This document shows, in pieces, positions 1 through 8,980 of a stretch of 64,000 nt of DNA (position 1 is the first letter of the stretch; each line of letters opens with the position of its first letter). Both the position numbers and the translations under genes were made by a program. The DNA comes from Halosimplex litoreum. GTDB lineage: Archaea > Halobacteriota > Halobacteria > Halobacteriales > Haloarculaceae. The notes under the pieces were generated by a model. It was not told where the DNA came from. It did no database searches and was given only the letters and a program-made list of their open reading frames with translations. The stretch lies in assembly GCF_016065055.1 (NCBI RefSeq), contig NZ_CP065856.1:3285836-3349835 (forward strand). The letters run 5' to 3'.

Positions 1-1005
1 ATCAAAAGCGAGGAGAAGTTCGGCGTCCAGAACGACCTGCAGAAGATGGAAGCGGGCGAGACGATGTCCATCGGGGACCGCAACGAACTGGAGTTCGTCA
101 ACGTCACCCACTCCATCATCGACGCCATCAACCCGGTCCTGCACACGCCCGAGGGCGCCATCGTCTACGGGCTGGACAAGCGCATGGACCACACGCCGGT
201 CATCGGTGACCCCATCGACATGAAGCGGTTCCGCGAGATCGGCCGCGAAGACAACGGGGTCCTCTGTTACATCGAGGACTGTACGAACGCCAACAAGAAG
301 GGGCGCACGCCGTCGGAATCCGTCGCGCGACGGCACCTCAAAGACGTGATGTACTCCCTGGAGGACTACGACGGCGGGATCGTCGCCACCACCTTCAGCT
401 CCCACATCGCGCGGGTCACGAGCCTCGTTGAGTTCGCCGAGGACATCGGCCGACAGCCGGTCCTCCTGGGCCGTTCGATGGAGAAGTACTCCGGCACGGC
501 CGAGCGCCTGGACTTCGTCGACTTCCCCGACGACCTGGGGATGTACGGCCACCGCAAGTCCGTCGACCGCACGTTCAAGCGGATCATGAACGAGGGCAAG
601 GAGAACTTCCTGCCGATCGTGACGGGCCACCAGGGCGAGCCCCGGGCGATGCTCACCCGCATGGGCCGCGGCGAGACGCCCTACGAGATCGACGACGGCG
701 ACAAAGTCATCTTCTCGGCGCGGGTCATCCCCGAGCCCACGAACGAGGGCCAGCGCTACCAGTCCGAGAAGCTGCTGGGCATGCAGGGCGCGCGCATCTA
801 CGACGACATCCACGTCTCGGGCCACCTGAACAAGGAGGGACACTACGAGATGCTCGACGCGCTCCAGCCCCAGCACGTCATCCCCGCTCACCAGGACATG
901 TCCGGCTTTTCGGACTACGTCAACCTGGCCGAGAGCGAGGGGTACAAGATGGGTCGGGACCTGCACGTCACGCGCAACGGCAACCTGATCCAGCTGGTCG
1001 AGTAG
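1..1005 (+). CDS. rnj: Ribonuclease J, archaeal (5' end outside window)
   Basis: The reading frame is open from base 1, so the start lies upstream; 334 residues of the C-terminal part are seen. It matches the beta-CASP/KH-less archaeal RNase J family, a metallo-beta-lactamase-fold 5'-3' exoribonuclease for mRNA decay and RNA maturation. Visible family features are the [11 protein letters not shown] segment, the [11 protein letters not shown] segment of the beta-CASP region, the VTGHQGEP segment and the late [15 protein letters not shown] motif with a metal-binding histidine. The stop (1003-1005) is followed one base later by the GGPP synthase ATG, so the two are co-transcribed. Known haloarchaeal context places mevalonate-pathway genes upstream, which cannot be checked here. 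Confidence 0.93.
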   Translation: MKSEEKFGVQNDLQKMEAGETMSIGDRNELEFVNVTHSIIDAINPVLHTPEGAIVYGLDKRMDHTPVIGDPIDMKRFREIGREDNGVLCYIEDCTNANKKGRTPSESVARRHLKDVMYSLEDYDGGIVATTFSSHIARVTSLVEFAEDIGRQPVLLGRSMEKYSGTAERLDFVDFPDDLGMYGHRKSVDRTFKRIMNEGKENFLPIVTGHQGEPRAMLTRMGRGETPYEIDDGDKVIFSARVIPEPTNEGQRYQSEKLLGMQGARIYDDIHVSGHLNKEGHYEMLDALQPQHVIPAHQDMSGFSDYVNLAESEGYKMGRDLHVTRNGNLIQLVE

Positions 1006-1006
1006 T

Positions 1007-2053
1007 ATGAGCCGACAGTCCCAGGCGGCCGTCGAGCGGGCCATCGTCGCGCGGCGCGAGCGCGTCAATCAGGCGGTCCCCGAAGAGTTGCCGGTCGGCG
1101 AGCCCGAGCGGCTCTACGAGGCGGCGCGCTACCTGCTCGACGCCGGCGGGAAGCGCCTCCGGCCGACCGTCGTCCTGCTGGTCGCGGAGTCGCTGGCCGA
1201 CGTGGACGCCGACCCCGAGACCGCCGACTACCGGTCGTTTCCGGCCGACAGCGGGACGGTCGACGTGCTCAAGGCCGCGGTCAGCGTCGAGGTCATCCAG
1301 TCCTTTACTCTCATCCACGACGACATCATGGACGACGACGACCTCCGCCGCGGGGTCCCGTCGGTCCACCGCGAGTACGACCTCTCGACGGCGATCCTCG
1401 CCGGGGACACGCTCTACTCCAAGGCCTTCCAGTACCTCGTCGAGACCGGCGCCGCCCCCGAGCGCACCAACGCGGCGTTGATGGAACTGGCGACGACCTG
1501 CACCCAGATCTGCGAGGGGCAGTCGCTGGACATCGACTTCGAGTCCCGCGACGCCGTCGCCACCGACGAGTACCTCGAGATGGTCGAACTCAAGACCGCG
1601 GTGCTGTACGCGGCCAGCGCGGCCATCCCGGCCATGCTCGTCGGCGCGGACGACGAGACCGTCGACTCGCTGCACGGGTACGGCCTCGACGTCGGTCGCG
1701 CCTTCCAGATCCAGGACGACCTGCTCGACCTGACGACGCCCAGCGAGAAGCTGGGTAAACAGCGCGGGTCGGACCTCGTCGAGAACAAGCAGACGCTCAT
1801 CACGCTCCACGCACGCGAGCAGGGCGTCGACGTGGACGACCTCGTCGAAACCGACTCGGTCGAAGCCGTCGACGAGGCCGAGATCGAAGCCGCCGTCGAG
1901 CGTCTGCGGGAGGCGGGCTCGATCCAGTACGCCCGTGAGACCGCCCGAGACCTCATCGCCAGCGGCAAGGACAACCTCAAGCTCCTCCCGGACAACGATG
2001 CCCGCGCCCGGCTGGAGGATATCGCCGACTACCTCATCGAGCGCGAGTACTGA
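1007..2053 (+). CDS. idsA: Geranylgeranyl/polyprenyl diphosphate synthase
   Basis: A 348-residue trans-isoprenyl diphosphate synthase that condenses isopentenyl diphosphate with allylic diphosphates to give the C20 (or longer) chains of archaeal lipids. The first aspartate-rich motif is in HDDIMDDDDLRRG (about residues 103-115), preceded by the GGKRLRP substrate loop near residue 48. The second is FQIQDDLLDL (about 237-246). Length is normal for the family. It starts one base after the RNase J stop, so it is a tightly coupled downstream gene. Chain length cannot be fixed from motifs alone. Confidence 0.93.
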   Translation: MSRQSQAAVERAIVARRERVNQAVPEELPVGEPERLYEAARYLLDAGGKRLRPTVVLLVAESLADVDADPETADYRSFPADSGTVDVLKAAVSVEVIQSFTLIHDDIMDDDDLRRGVPSVHREYDLSTAILAGDTLYSKAFQYLVETGAAPERTNAALMELATTCTQICEGQSLDIDFESRDAVATDEYLEMVELKTAVLYAASAAIPAMLVGADDETVDSLHGYGLDVGRAFQIQDDLLDLTTPSEKLGKQRGSDLVENKQTLITLHAREQGVDVDDLVETDSVEAVDEAEIEAAVERLREAGSIQYARETARDLIASGKDNLKLLPDNDARARLEDIADYLIEREY

Positions 2054-2134
2054 CGCCGCGTTCGGCCCGGTCGCGCGGTTCTCGCGCCTTCGCCGTCACC
2101 GATAGCGGCTGCGTCGGTCCCGCGGGCGAGGCGC

Positions 2135-2935
2135 TCACCGTCCGTTCCACGAGTCGAGCCCGTGACCGTCCTCGACGAGGTCGCGCAGTCGGTCGACGAA
2201 CCGAGCGGCGGGGGCGCCGTCGACCACGTCGTGGTCGAAGGTGACCGTGAGGTGGAGGATCTCCCGGGCTTCGAGTTCGCCGTCGACGATCCGCGGCTTC
2301 TCCGCGATGCCGCCGACGGTCAGTTGCACCGTGTAGTTCGTCGGGCTGAGGGCCCACCCGCCGCCGCTGCCGGCCATCCCGACGGACGTCACGGCGACCG
2401 TCCCGGCCGTCTCCGTCCAGCGGCGTGGGAACCACTGGGGGAGTCGCCAGACGAGCCGCCGCACGGGGCCCGGGAGCCGGAAAGCGAGCGCGGCCCACCG
2501 CGAGAGCTCGGTCGGGTCGGTCGAGCCCTGAGCCGACCGGATATCGTCGTGGAGCGACCGCAGCGAGCGTCGGTTCGCACCGCGAACGACGTGCGGGACG
2601 GCGATCCGATCGCCGTCGACAGCGGTCTCGACGAGCACGTTCACGTCCACGTCGTCGAAGACGTGCAATCGCCCGCGCCAGTCGCGATAGGCGTTGACTC
2701 GCGGGTGATCCTCGATCGCTCGCGCGAGACAGCCGACGAGGAAGGCGGTGAATGACGGCGCGTCGCCGGTCGCCGCCTCGATCGTTCGGATGGCCTCTCT
2801 CGCCGCAGTCACGTCGACTTCGACGAGCCCGTGGACGTTGCTCCGTCGGCCGGCCGCACGCATGTAGTCGACCGTCCCGCGACGGCGCGGTGAGACCCGC
2901 TCGATCCGCTCGCCGCGGTGGTCGCGGTCGTCCAT
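2135..2935 (-). CDS. Stand-alone 2-oxoacid dehydrogenase E2-type acyltransferase core
   Basis: This 266-residue protein matches only the catalytic domain of dihydrolipoamide acyltransferases (E2). The active-site motif appears as TFDHDVVDG near residue 230, with the catalytic His and the Asp-Gly retained. The upstream part contains the usual FTAFLVGCLARAI and NVLVET segments. There is no lipoyl domain, hinge or E1/E3-binding domain, and no E1 or E3 gene nearby. It lies opposite to its neighbours, between idsA and gltX. It may acylate an unknown acceptor or use a lipoyl protein supplied elsewhere. The fold assignment is solid; the substrate is unknown. Confidence 0.8.
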   Translation of the reverse strand: MDDRDHRGERIERVSPRRRGTVDYMRAAGRRSNVHGLVEVDVTAAREAIRTIEAATGDAPSFTAFLVGCLARAIEDHPRVNAYRDWRGRLHVFDDVDVNVLVETAVDGDRIAVPHVVRGANRRSLRSLHDDIRSAQGSTDPTELSRWAALAFRLPGPVRRLVWRLPQWFPRRWTETAGTVAVTSVGMAGSGGGWALSPTNYTVQLTVGGIAEKPRIVDGELEAREILHLTVTFDHDVVDGAPAARFVDRLRDLVEDGHGLDSWNGR

Positions 2936-3070
2936 AGAGCCAGTAGGGCGGGCGGACGCATACGTGTTGGCTGGGAGACCGGTTGCGTGCGGCGCGGGGC
3001 TCGGTTCGACGACGCCGGGGACCGACCGAACCCAACGCGGTTTTCACGCGGGGGACAGAACCGTCCGGTA

Positions 3071-4804
3071 ATGGACGACGACGTACGCGAGCAGGCCGAG
3101 GAGGCCGCGGAGGTCAACGCGCTGTTCAACGCGCTGAAACACGACAGCGACGCGCAGGTCGGGGCTATCATGGGGCCGCTGATGGGCGACAATCCCGAGT
3201 TCCGCGAGCACGGCGACGAGATGGCCGGCGTGGTGGCGCCGGTCGTCCAGCGGGTCAACGGCATGGACGCCGGCGAGAAACGCGAGCGACTCGCCGAACT
3301 CGCGCCCGAGCGTGTCGAGGAGCTCGACGCCGAGGACGAGGAGGACGACCAGGTGCTCCCCGATCTCCCGAACGCCGACGAGTACGACGAGATCCGGATG
3401 CGGCTGGCGCCGAACCCGAACGGCCCGTGGCACCTCGGGAGCGCGCGGATGCCCGCCGTCATCGGGACCTACAAGGACATGTACGACGGCTGGATGCTGT
3501 GTCGGTTCGACGACACCGACCCCGAGACCAAACGACCGGACCTGGACGCGTACGACGAGATCGTCGACGCGGTCGACTACCTCGGGTTCGAGCCCGACGA
3601 GGTGATCGAGGCCAGCGACCGGGTCGATATCTACTACGACCACGCGCGGGAGCTGATCGATCTCGGTGGGGCCTACACCTGCTCCTGTTCCGGCGAGGCG
3701 TTCTCGGACCTGAAGAACTCGGGCGAACCGTGTCCCCACCGCGACAAGGACACCGAGACGGTCCACGAGGAGTTCGACGCGATGGTCGACGGGGAGTACG
3801 ACAGCGGCGAGATGGTCCTGCGAGTCAAGACCGACATCGAGCACAAGAACCCCGCCCTGCGGGACTTCGTGGCCTTCCGGATGATCGATACGCCGCACCC
3901 GCGCGAGGAAGCCGCCGACTACCGCTGCTGGCCGATGCTGGACTTCCAGAGCGGGATCGACGACCACCTCACGGACATCACCCACATCGTCCGCGGGATC
4001 GACCTGCAGGACTCGGCGAAACGGCAGGGGTTCGTCTACGACTACTTCGGCTGGGAGTACCCCGAGGTCGTCCACTGGGGTCACGTCCAGATCGACGCCT
4101 ACGACGTGCCGATGAGTACCTCGACTATCATCGAGCGGATCGAAGCGGGCGAACTCACGGGCTGGGACGACCCGCGCGCGCCGACCATCGCGAGCCTCCG
4201 ACGGCGGGGGATCCGCGGCGAGGCCATCGTCGACGCGATGGTCGAACTCGGGACCTCCTCGTCGAACGTGGACCTGGCGATGTCGTCTATCTACTCCAAC
4301 AACCGCGAACTGATCGACGAGGAGACCGACCGCGCCTTCCTCGTCCGTGCGGAGGGCCCCGGAACCGAGGGGAGCGTCGACCTGCCGATCTCGGGCGGGC
4401 CCGACGAAGGCGAGCCGCTCGTCCACCCCAACCACGAGGACCGCGGCCGGCGCTCGATCCCCGTCGAGGACAGCGTCGTCGTCGAGACGGCCGACCTCCC
4501 CGCGGAGGGCGAGCGCGTCTGGCTCAAGGGCTACGGCTGCGTCCGCTACGACGACGGGGAACTCGTCGCGACGGGCGACGACCTCGACGTGGTACGCGAA
4601 GGCGACGTGGACGTGATCCACTGGGCACCGGCCGACGGACCGCGCCTGCGCCTGCGGACGATGGACGGCGACGTGACCGGCGTCGTCGAACCGGGCGTCC
4701 TCGACTACGAGGTCGAGGACCTGGTCCAGTTCGAACGGGTCGGGTTCGCCCGGCTGGACGACCTCGACAGCGACCCCGCGGTCGCCTACTACACCCATCC
4801 CTGA
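3071..4804 (+). CDS. gltX: Glutamyl-tRNA synthetase, archaeal type
   Basis: A class I aminoacyl-tRNA synthetase of 577 residues that charges tRNA-Glu; archaeal forms often also mischarge tRNA-Gln for later amidation. The HIGH motif appears as HLGSA at residues 121-125, inside PNPNGPWHLGSARMP. The KMSKS-like loop is VPMSTS at about residue 347. A four-cysteine/histidine cluster CSCSGEAF...CPH near residues 205-225 resembles a zinc knuckle. The frame stays open upstream, but ATG 3071 gives the family N-terminus; earlier starts add a basic stretch unlike haloarchaeal proteins. It diverges from the E2-like gene, and the 135-bp gap probably holds both promoters. Confidence 0.94.
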   Translation: MDDDVREQAEEAAEVNALFNALKHDSDAQVGAIMGPLMGDNPEFREHGDEMAGVVAPVVQRVNGMDAGEKRERLAELAPERVEELDAEDEEDDQVLPDLPNADEYDEIRMRLAPNPNGPWHLGSARMPAVIGTYKDMYDGWMLCRFDDTDPETKRPDLDAYDEIVDAVDYLGFEPDEVIEASDRVDIYYDHARELIDLGGAYTCSCSGEAFSDLKNSGEPCPHRDKDTETVHEEFDAMVDGEYDSGEMVLRVKTDIEHKNPALRDFVAFRMIDTPHPREEAADYRCWPMLDFQSGIDDHLTDITHIVRGIDLQDSAKRQGFVYDYFGWEYPEVVHWGHVQIDAYDVPMSTSTIIERIEAGELTGWDDPRAPTIASLRRRGIRGEAIVDAMVELGTSSSNVDLAMSSIYSNNRELIDEETDRAFLVRAEGPGTEGSVDLPISGGPDEGEPLVHPNHEDRGRRSIPVEDSVVVETADLPAEGERVWLKGYGCVRYDDGELVATGDDLDVVREGDVDVIHWAPADGPRLRLRTMDGDVTGVVEPGVLDYEVEDLVQFERVGFARLDDLDSDPAVAYYTHP

Positions 4805-4937
4805 CCGTACGCGGACCCCGAGACCGCCGAGGACGCCCGTGATTATCGCCCACGACTGGACACCGGAAACACATCTCTGGCGAACGGGTCCGTCGTGGCG
4901 CTCGACGGACACGAGCGTACTCAAGAACGATAACGCT

Positions 4938-4985
4938 GCATGATGTGTCATGCTCATTGGCTTTCGGGCGGGCCGTGTAACACGG
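4938..4985. promoter_or_regulatory. Two inverted repeats upstream of the Bat-type regulator
   Basis: Two short palindromes lie just before the ATG at 4999. GCATGA-TGTG-TCATGC occupies 4938-4953, and CCGTGT-A-ACACGG, perfect over 13 bases, occupies 4973-4985. Their spacing (about 35 bases centre to centre) and closeness to the start suit operator sites, possibly for autoregulation of the adjacent HTH gene. This is inference from symmetry and position. Confidence 0.4.
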
Positions 4986-4998
4986 AAGCGTTGTCTAT

Positions 4999-5652
4999 AT
5001 GAGCGTCATCGCCGAGATTAGCATTCCCGCGACGGAGTTCGAGCTGGGACGTATCATGGACGTGTCTGATTCGGGGACGGTCGAGCTGGAGTCGCTCGTC
5101 CCCACCGGGGAGCGGGCGGTCCCCTTCTTCTGGGTCTACGGTGCGGACTTCGAGGCGTTCGAGGAGACGGTCTACGAGGCCTCGTCGGTCGACGACCTCG
5201 TCCAGATCGACACCTACGACGACCGCGTCCTCTACACGTTCGAGTGGTCGGTCGAGAACGACGCGGTTTTCCGGGCCGTTCGCGCGGTCAACGCCTACAT
5301 CCTCAACGCGACCGGAACCGGTGACTCCTGGCGGTTCGAGCTGCGGTTCCCCTCTCACGACGCGATGTCTACCTTTCAGGAGCGGTGTCGCGAGGACGAT
5401 ATCGGCTTCGAGGTCATCCGCGTCTACAACCCGAGCAAACCCGACCTCGGTCCGTGGTTCGGGTTGACCGAGCGCCAGCGCGAGGCGATCGTCCTCGCCG
5501 TCGAGGAGGGGTACTACGACATCCCTCGCGACTGCACGACGGTGGAACTCGCCGACGCACTCGGCATCTCCGACCAGGCCGTCACCGAGCGACTCCGGCG
5601 AGCGATCGTCAGACTCGTCACCAACACTATCCTCACCTCGCCCGAGAACTGA
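4999..5652 (+). CDS. Bat-like HTH transcriptional regulator
   Basis: A 217-residue protein of the haloarchaeal bacterio-opsin-activator (Bat) family. Residues 1-150 form the conserved N-terminal module, without an obvious catalytic site. The C-terminus carries the HTH-10 domain, beginning at LTERQREAIVLAVEEGYYDIP (about 157-177) and ending with a recognition-helix region containing ALGISDQAVTERLRRA. There is no PAS or GAF domain, so the signal is not apparent. Inverted repeats lie in its promoter. The following genes are the zinc ferredoxin and Etf cluster; regulation of them is possible but not shown. Confidence 0.87.
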   Translation: MSVIAEISIPATEFELGRIMDVSDSGTVELESLVPTGERAVPFFWVYGADFEAFEETVYEASSVDDLVQIDTYDDRVLYTFEWSVENDAVFRAVRAVNAYILNATGTGDSWRFELRFPSHDAMSTFQERCREDDIGFEVIRVYNPSKPDLGPWFGLTERQREAIVLAVEEGYYDIPRDCTTVELADALGISDQAVTERLRRAIVRLVTNTILTSPEN

Positions 5653-5801
5653 CGGCGACCCCGTCTGAGGTGACTGGCCGAGAGGGAGCGGTAGCGAATC
5701 CAGTGACCACGGCGCCGCTCCCCGCCGCTCGCACCCGAGCGGGCCGTCGTCGTGCGGTTCGACGGCAGCAAGGTTTACGGTGGCCCGGCCGGTGACTCTA
5801 G

Positions 5802-6137
<336 letters not shown>

Positions 6138-6357
6138 GACGGCCCGGCTCGGTGGCCGGCCACGATCGCGTTCTGTACTTTTACCAGCTGCTTTCCGGAT
6201 ACTCTCCACTGTTTTCACCGAAATCCAAGCTACGGGGGCCGAGAGACCGATTCTCCTCGGAAAGATACCGTTGTTAGTACGTGCCTCAGACGCGCGGTTT
6301 CGGTAGACGAAAAATTTACCCATTGTCCGCTCGGCTACCAAACTGTGTGATACCAAT

Positions 6358-7254
6358 ATGCATACTGTCGTACTGACCAAAGGCGTCCCGGACTTCAGGG
6401 AAGGCCAGGTCTCCTTCGACGATGACGGTCACCTAGAGCGGGGGAAGACGCCGACGGTGATGAACCCGAACGACAGACACGCGCTCAGGGCGGCGCTGCA
6501 GACGAAGGTCCGCAACGGGGGGACCGTCTCGCTGATGAGCATGGGGCCGCCGGGCTACATGGAAGTGCTCCAGGAGGGCATGCGGGACGTGTACGCGGAC
6601 GACCTGTACCTGCTCTCGGACCGGGAGATGGGCGCGGCGGACACCTGGGCGACGGCGATGACCGTCGCGACGGGTATCCAGAAGCTGGCGGACCCACCGG
6701 ACCTGGTGTTCGCGGGCTTCAAGACCGCCGACGGCGAGACCGGCCACACCGGCCCCCAGACGGAGTGGTGTCTCGACATGCCGCTCGTGACACACGTCAT
6801 CTCGCTCGACATCGCCGAGGACGAAGGGATCCTCAGGGCCAAGCGCCTCGTCGAGGGGGACGTGGAAGAGATCGAGACCGTCGAGGCGCCGCTGCCGGCG
6901 TTCGTCGTCGCCGACCCCGAGTTCGAACCGACCTACCGGCGGGCCGACCACCGACTGAGACACAAAGACCTGCGCGAGACCGCGGGCGACAGGGCAGACG
7001 AGTTCGGCGAGTACCTCGACGACGGCTCGGATCTCGACCCGACCGACTGGGACCGGTTCACGATGTGGGACCACGCGGCGCTGAACCTCGATCCGGACTA
7101 CATCGGGCTCGACGGCTCGCCGACGATCGTCGCTGGCGTCGACCCCATCCCGAAAGCACCCAGCGAGCGGGAGGCGACGGTGGTCGACCCGAACGACGAC
7201 GCGGCCATGGGGGGCGTCGTCGAAGAACTCGCGCCGTACGCGGGAGGTGACTGA
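6358..7254 (+). CDS. etfB: Electron transfer flavoprotein beta subunit (FixA/EtfB)
   Basis: This 298-residue EtfB binds the adenine-containing cofactor and, in bifurcating Etfs, NADH. The segment FKTADGETGHTGPQ near residue 121 corresponds to the family's DGxT(A/G)xxGP nucleotide loop, and the N-terminus shows the expected KGVPDFREGQV start. The protein is longer than many EtfB subunits because of an acidic insertion at about residues 200-230. An AT-rich element at 6311-6319 lies about 40 bases before the ATG. It is followed two bases later by etfA, and with fixC forms a three-gene operon. Confidence 0.9.
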   Translation: MHTVVLTKGVPDFREGQVSFDDDGHLERGKTPTVMNPNDRHALRAALQTKVRNGGTVSLMSMGPPGYMEVLQEGMRDVYADDLYLLSDREMGAADTWATAMTVATGIQKLADPPDLVFAGFKTADGETGHTGPQTEWCLDMPLVTHVISLDIAEDEGILRAKRLVEGDVEEIETVEAPLPAFVVADPEFEPTYRRADHRLRHKDLRETAGDRADEFGEYLDDGSDLDPTDWDRFTMWDHAALNLDPDYIGLDGSPTIVAGVDPIPKAPSEREATVVDPNDDAAMGGVVEELAPYAGGD

Positions 7255-7256
7255 CC

Positions 7257-8978
7257 ATGCCGGAGATAGACCCCACGGACCACGAGATCGCGGAGCTAGG
7301 GCCGAAGGTCAAGGACGTCGACGATGCCGACGAACTGCGGGAGATGCTGGAGTTGGAGGAAGGCGGGGAGGACCGCGCTCCCGTGAAGACGCTCATCGAG
7401 AGCCGCATCGAGAACGTCGAGGGGGAAGACGAGGAGATCGACCCCGAATCCGTCGATCTCTCCGATCTCACCGTCGCGGATATCGCGAACCTCGTGCGGG
7501 ATATCGACGACGCGGCCGTCCTCGAAGACATGCTGGAGCGCGAGCGAGCGGGCCGAGACCGAAAGACCGCGAAAGGCCAGATCGAAGACCGCATCGAGTC
7601 CATCGAGGGCAGCGACGAGGAGGGCGACGGCGAGGAACTGGAGTACGTGCCGCCCGAGGAGAAACACCCGGACCTCGACCACCCCACCGCCGACAAGCAG
7701 TGGGTCGAGCGGCTGGAGGACGCCGAATATCGGGACATGTGGGTCTACTGTGAGACCCAGCACGGCGAGCTGATCGACGTCTCGATGGAGATGCTCGGCA
7801 AGGCCCGCCAGTTGATGGACGACTACAACGAGGTCCCCGCGAGCGACGCGAGCGGGGAGTCGGAAGACTCGTCTTCCGGAAAGTACGGGGGCGACGAGGA
7901 CGGCGAGCCCGAGAACGTGGTCGCCGTCCTGATCGGCGATTCCGTGAGTGGTCTCACCGACCAGGTGATCGAGTACGGCGCCGATCGGGTCGTCACCCTC
8001 GAAGACGACCGGCTGGCCCGGTTCCGACACAAACCGTACACGGAGATCTTCTGCTCGATGGCTCGCGCGGGCGGCCAGGTCGCCGACGACGACCACGCCG
8101 AGGTCGACTGGAAGGACTACGACGAACCGCGCTACACCGTCTTCCCGGCGACGAACAACGGCCGTGACCTGTCGGCGCTCGTCCAGGGCGAACTCGACTC
8201 CGGGCTGGCCTCGGACTGTTCGGGCCTCTACATCGAGGAGGCGATGATCTCCAACCCCGCGAAGACGGGCAACCCCGGCGACAGCGTGGAGTTCGAGCGT
8301 ATCCTGCACATGAAGCGCCCGGACTTCTCCGGGTTCGAGTACTCGACGATCCTCTGTATCGACAAGCCCTTCCGCGACTTCCACCCCCAGGGCGCGTCGG
8401 TCATTCCGGGCAGCTTCGAGATCCCCGAGGCCGACCCCGAGCGAGAGGGGGAGGTCGTCGAGTACGAGATGGATCTCGACGAATCGTGGTTCGGGGTCGA
8501 CGTGACCGACTACGACACGCTCGATTCGGGGATCGACCTCACCGGCCACGACGTGGTCGTCGCGATGGGGCGCGGTATCGGCGATTCGCCCACGGAGGGG
8601 ATCGAACTCGGGCTCGATCTGGTCGACGCGTTCGACGACGCCGCCCTCGGTCTCTCGCGGGGGGTGATCACCTCCTCGTACAACTTCGAGGGACACGTCG
8701 AGGGCTACATCGGCGAGGATCGACAGATCGGCGAGTCCGGGCAGGTCGTCGAACCGGACGTGTACGTCGCCGCGGGCATCTCCGGGGCGATCCAGCACAA
8801 GGTCGGGATGGACGAGTCGGACACGATCGTCGCGATCAACTCCGACCCCGACGCGGACATCCGGGGGTTCTCCGATTACTTCGTCGAGGGCGACCTGTTC
8901 GAAGTGGTGCCCCGCTTGACCGAGGCGGTCGAGGCGGGTGAACTGGCGACGGCGGTCGCGGAGGCGAGCGACGACTGA
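7257..8978 (+). CDS. etfA: Electron transfer flavoprotein alpha subunit with long N-terminal extension
   Basis: The conserved EtfA core starts near residue 215 and ends with the FAD-binding region containing QIGESGQVVEPD and AAGISGAIQHKVGM (about 488-520). The protein has 573 residues, against roughly 320-350 for ordinary EtfA. The extra 200 residues are acidic and contain a duplicated module: residues 18-57 and 80-120 both follow a V(K/R)D(V/I)DDA...L...ML..E..G.DR...K..IE.RIE pattern. The start overlaps no gene but lies two bases after the etfB stop. EtfA carries the FAD that passes electrons to FixC. The role of the extension is unknown. Confidence 0.9.
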   Translation: MPEIDPTDHEIAELGPKVKDVDDADELREMLELEEGGEDRAPVKTLIESRIENVEGEDEEIDPESVDLSDLTVADIANLVRDIDDAAVLEDMLERERAGRDRKTAKGQIEDRIESIEGSDEEGDGEELEYVPPEEKHPDLDHPTADKQWVERLEDAEYRDMWVYCETQHGELIDVSMEMLGKARQLMDDYNEVPASDASGESEDSSSGKYGGDEDGEPENVVAVLIGDSVSGLTDQVIEYGADRVVTLEDDRLARFRHKPYTEIFCSMARAGGQVADDDHAEVDWKDYDEPRYTVFPATNNGRDLSALVQGELDSGLASDCSGLYIEEAMISNPAKTGNPGDSVEFERILHMKRPDFSGFEYSTILCIDKPFRDFHPQGASVIPGSFEIPEADPEREGEVVEYEMDLDESWFGVDVTDYDTLDSGIDLTGHDVVVAMGRGIGDSPTEGIELGLDLVDAFDDAALGLSRGVITSSYNFEGHVEGYIGEDRQIGESGQVVEPDVYVAAGISGAIQHKVGMDESDTIVAINSDPDADIRGFSDYFVEGDLFEVVPRLTEAVEAGELATAVAEASDD

Positions 8979-8980
8979 CC

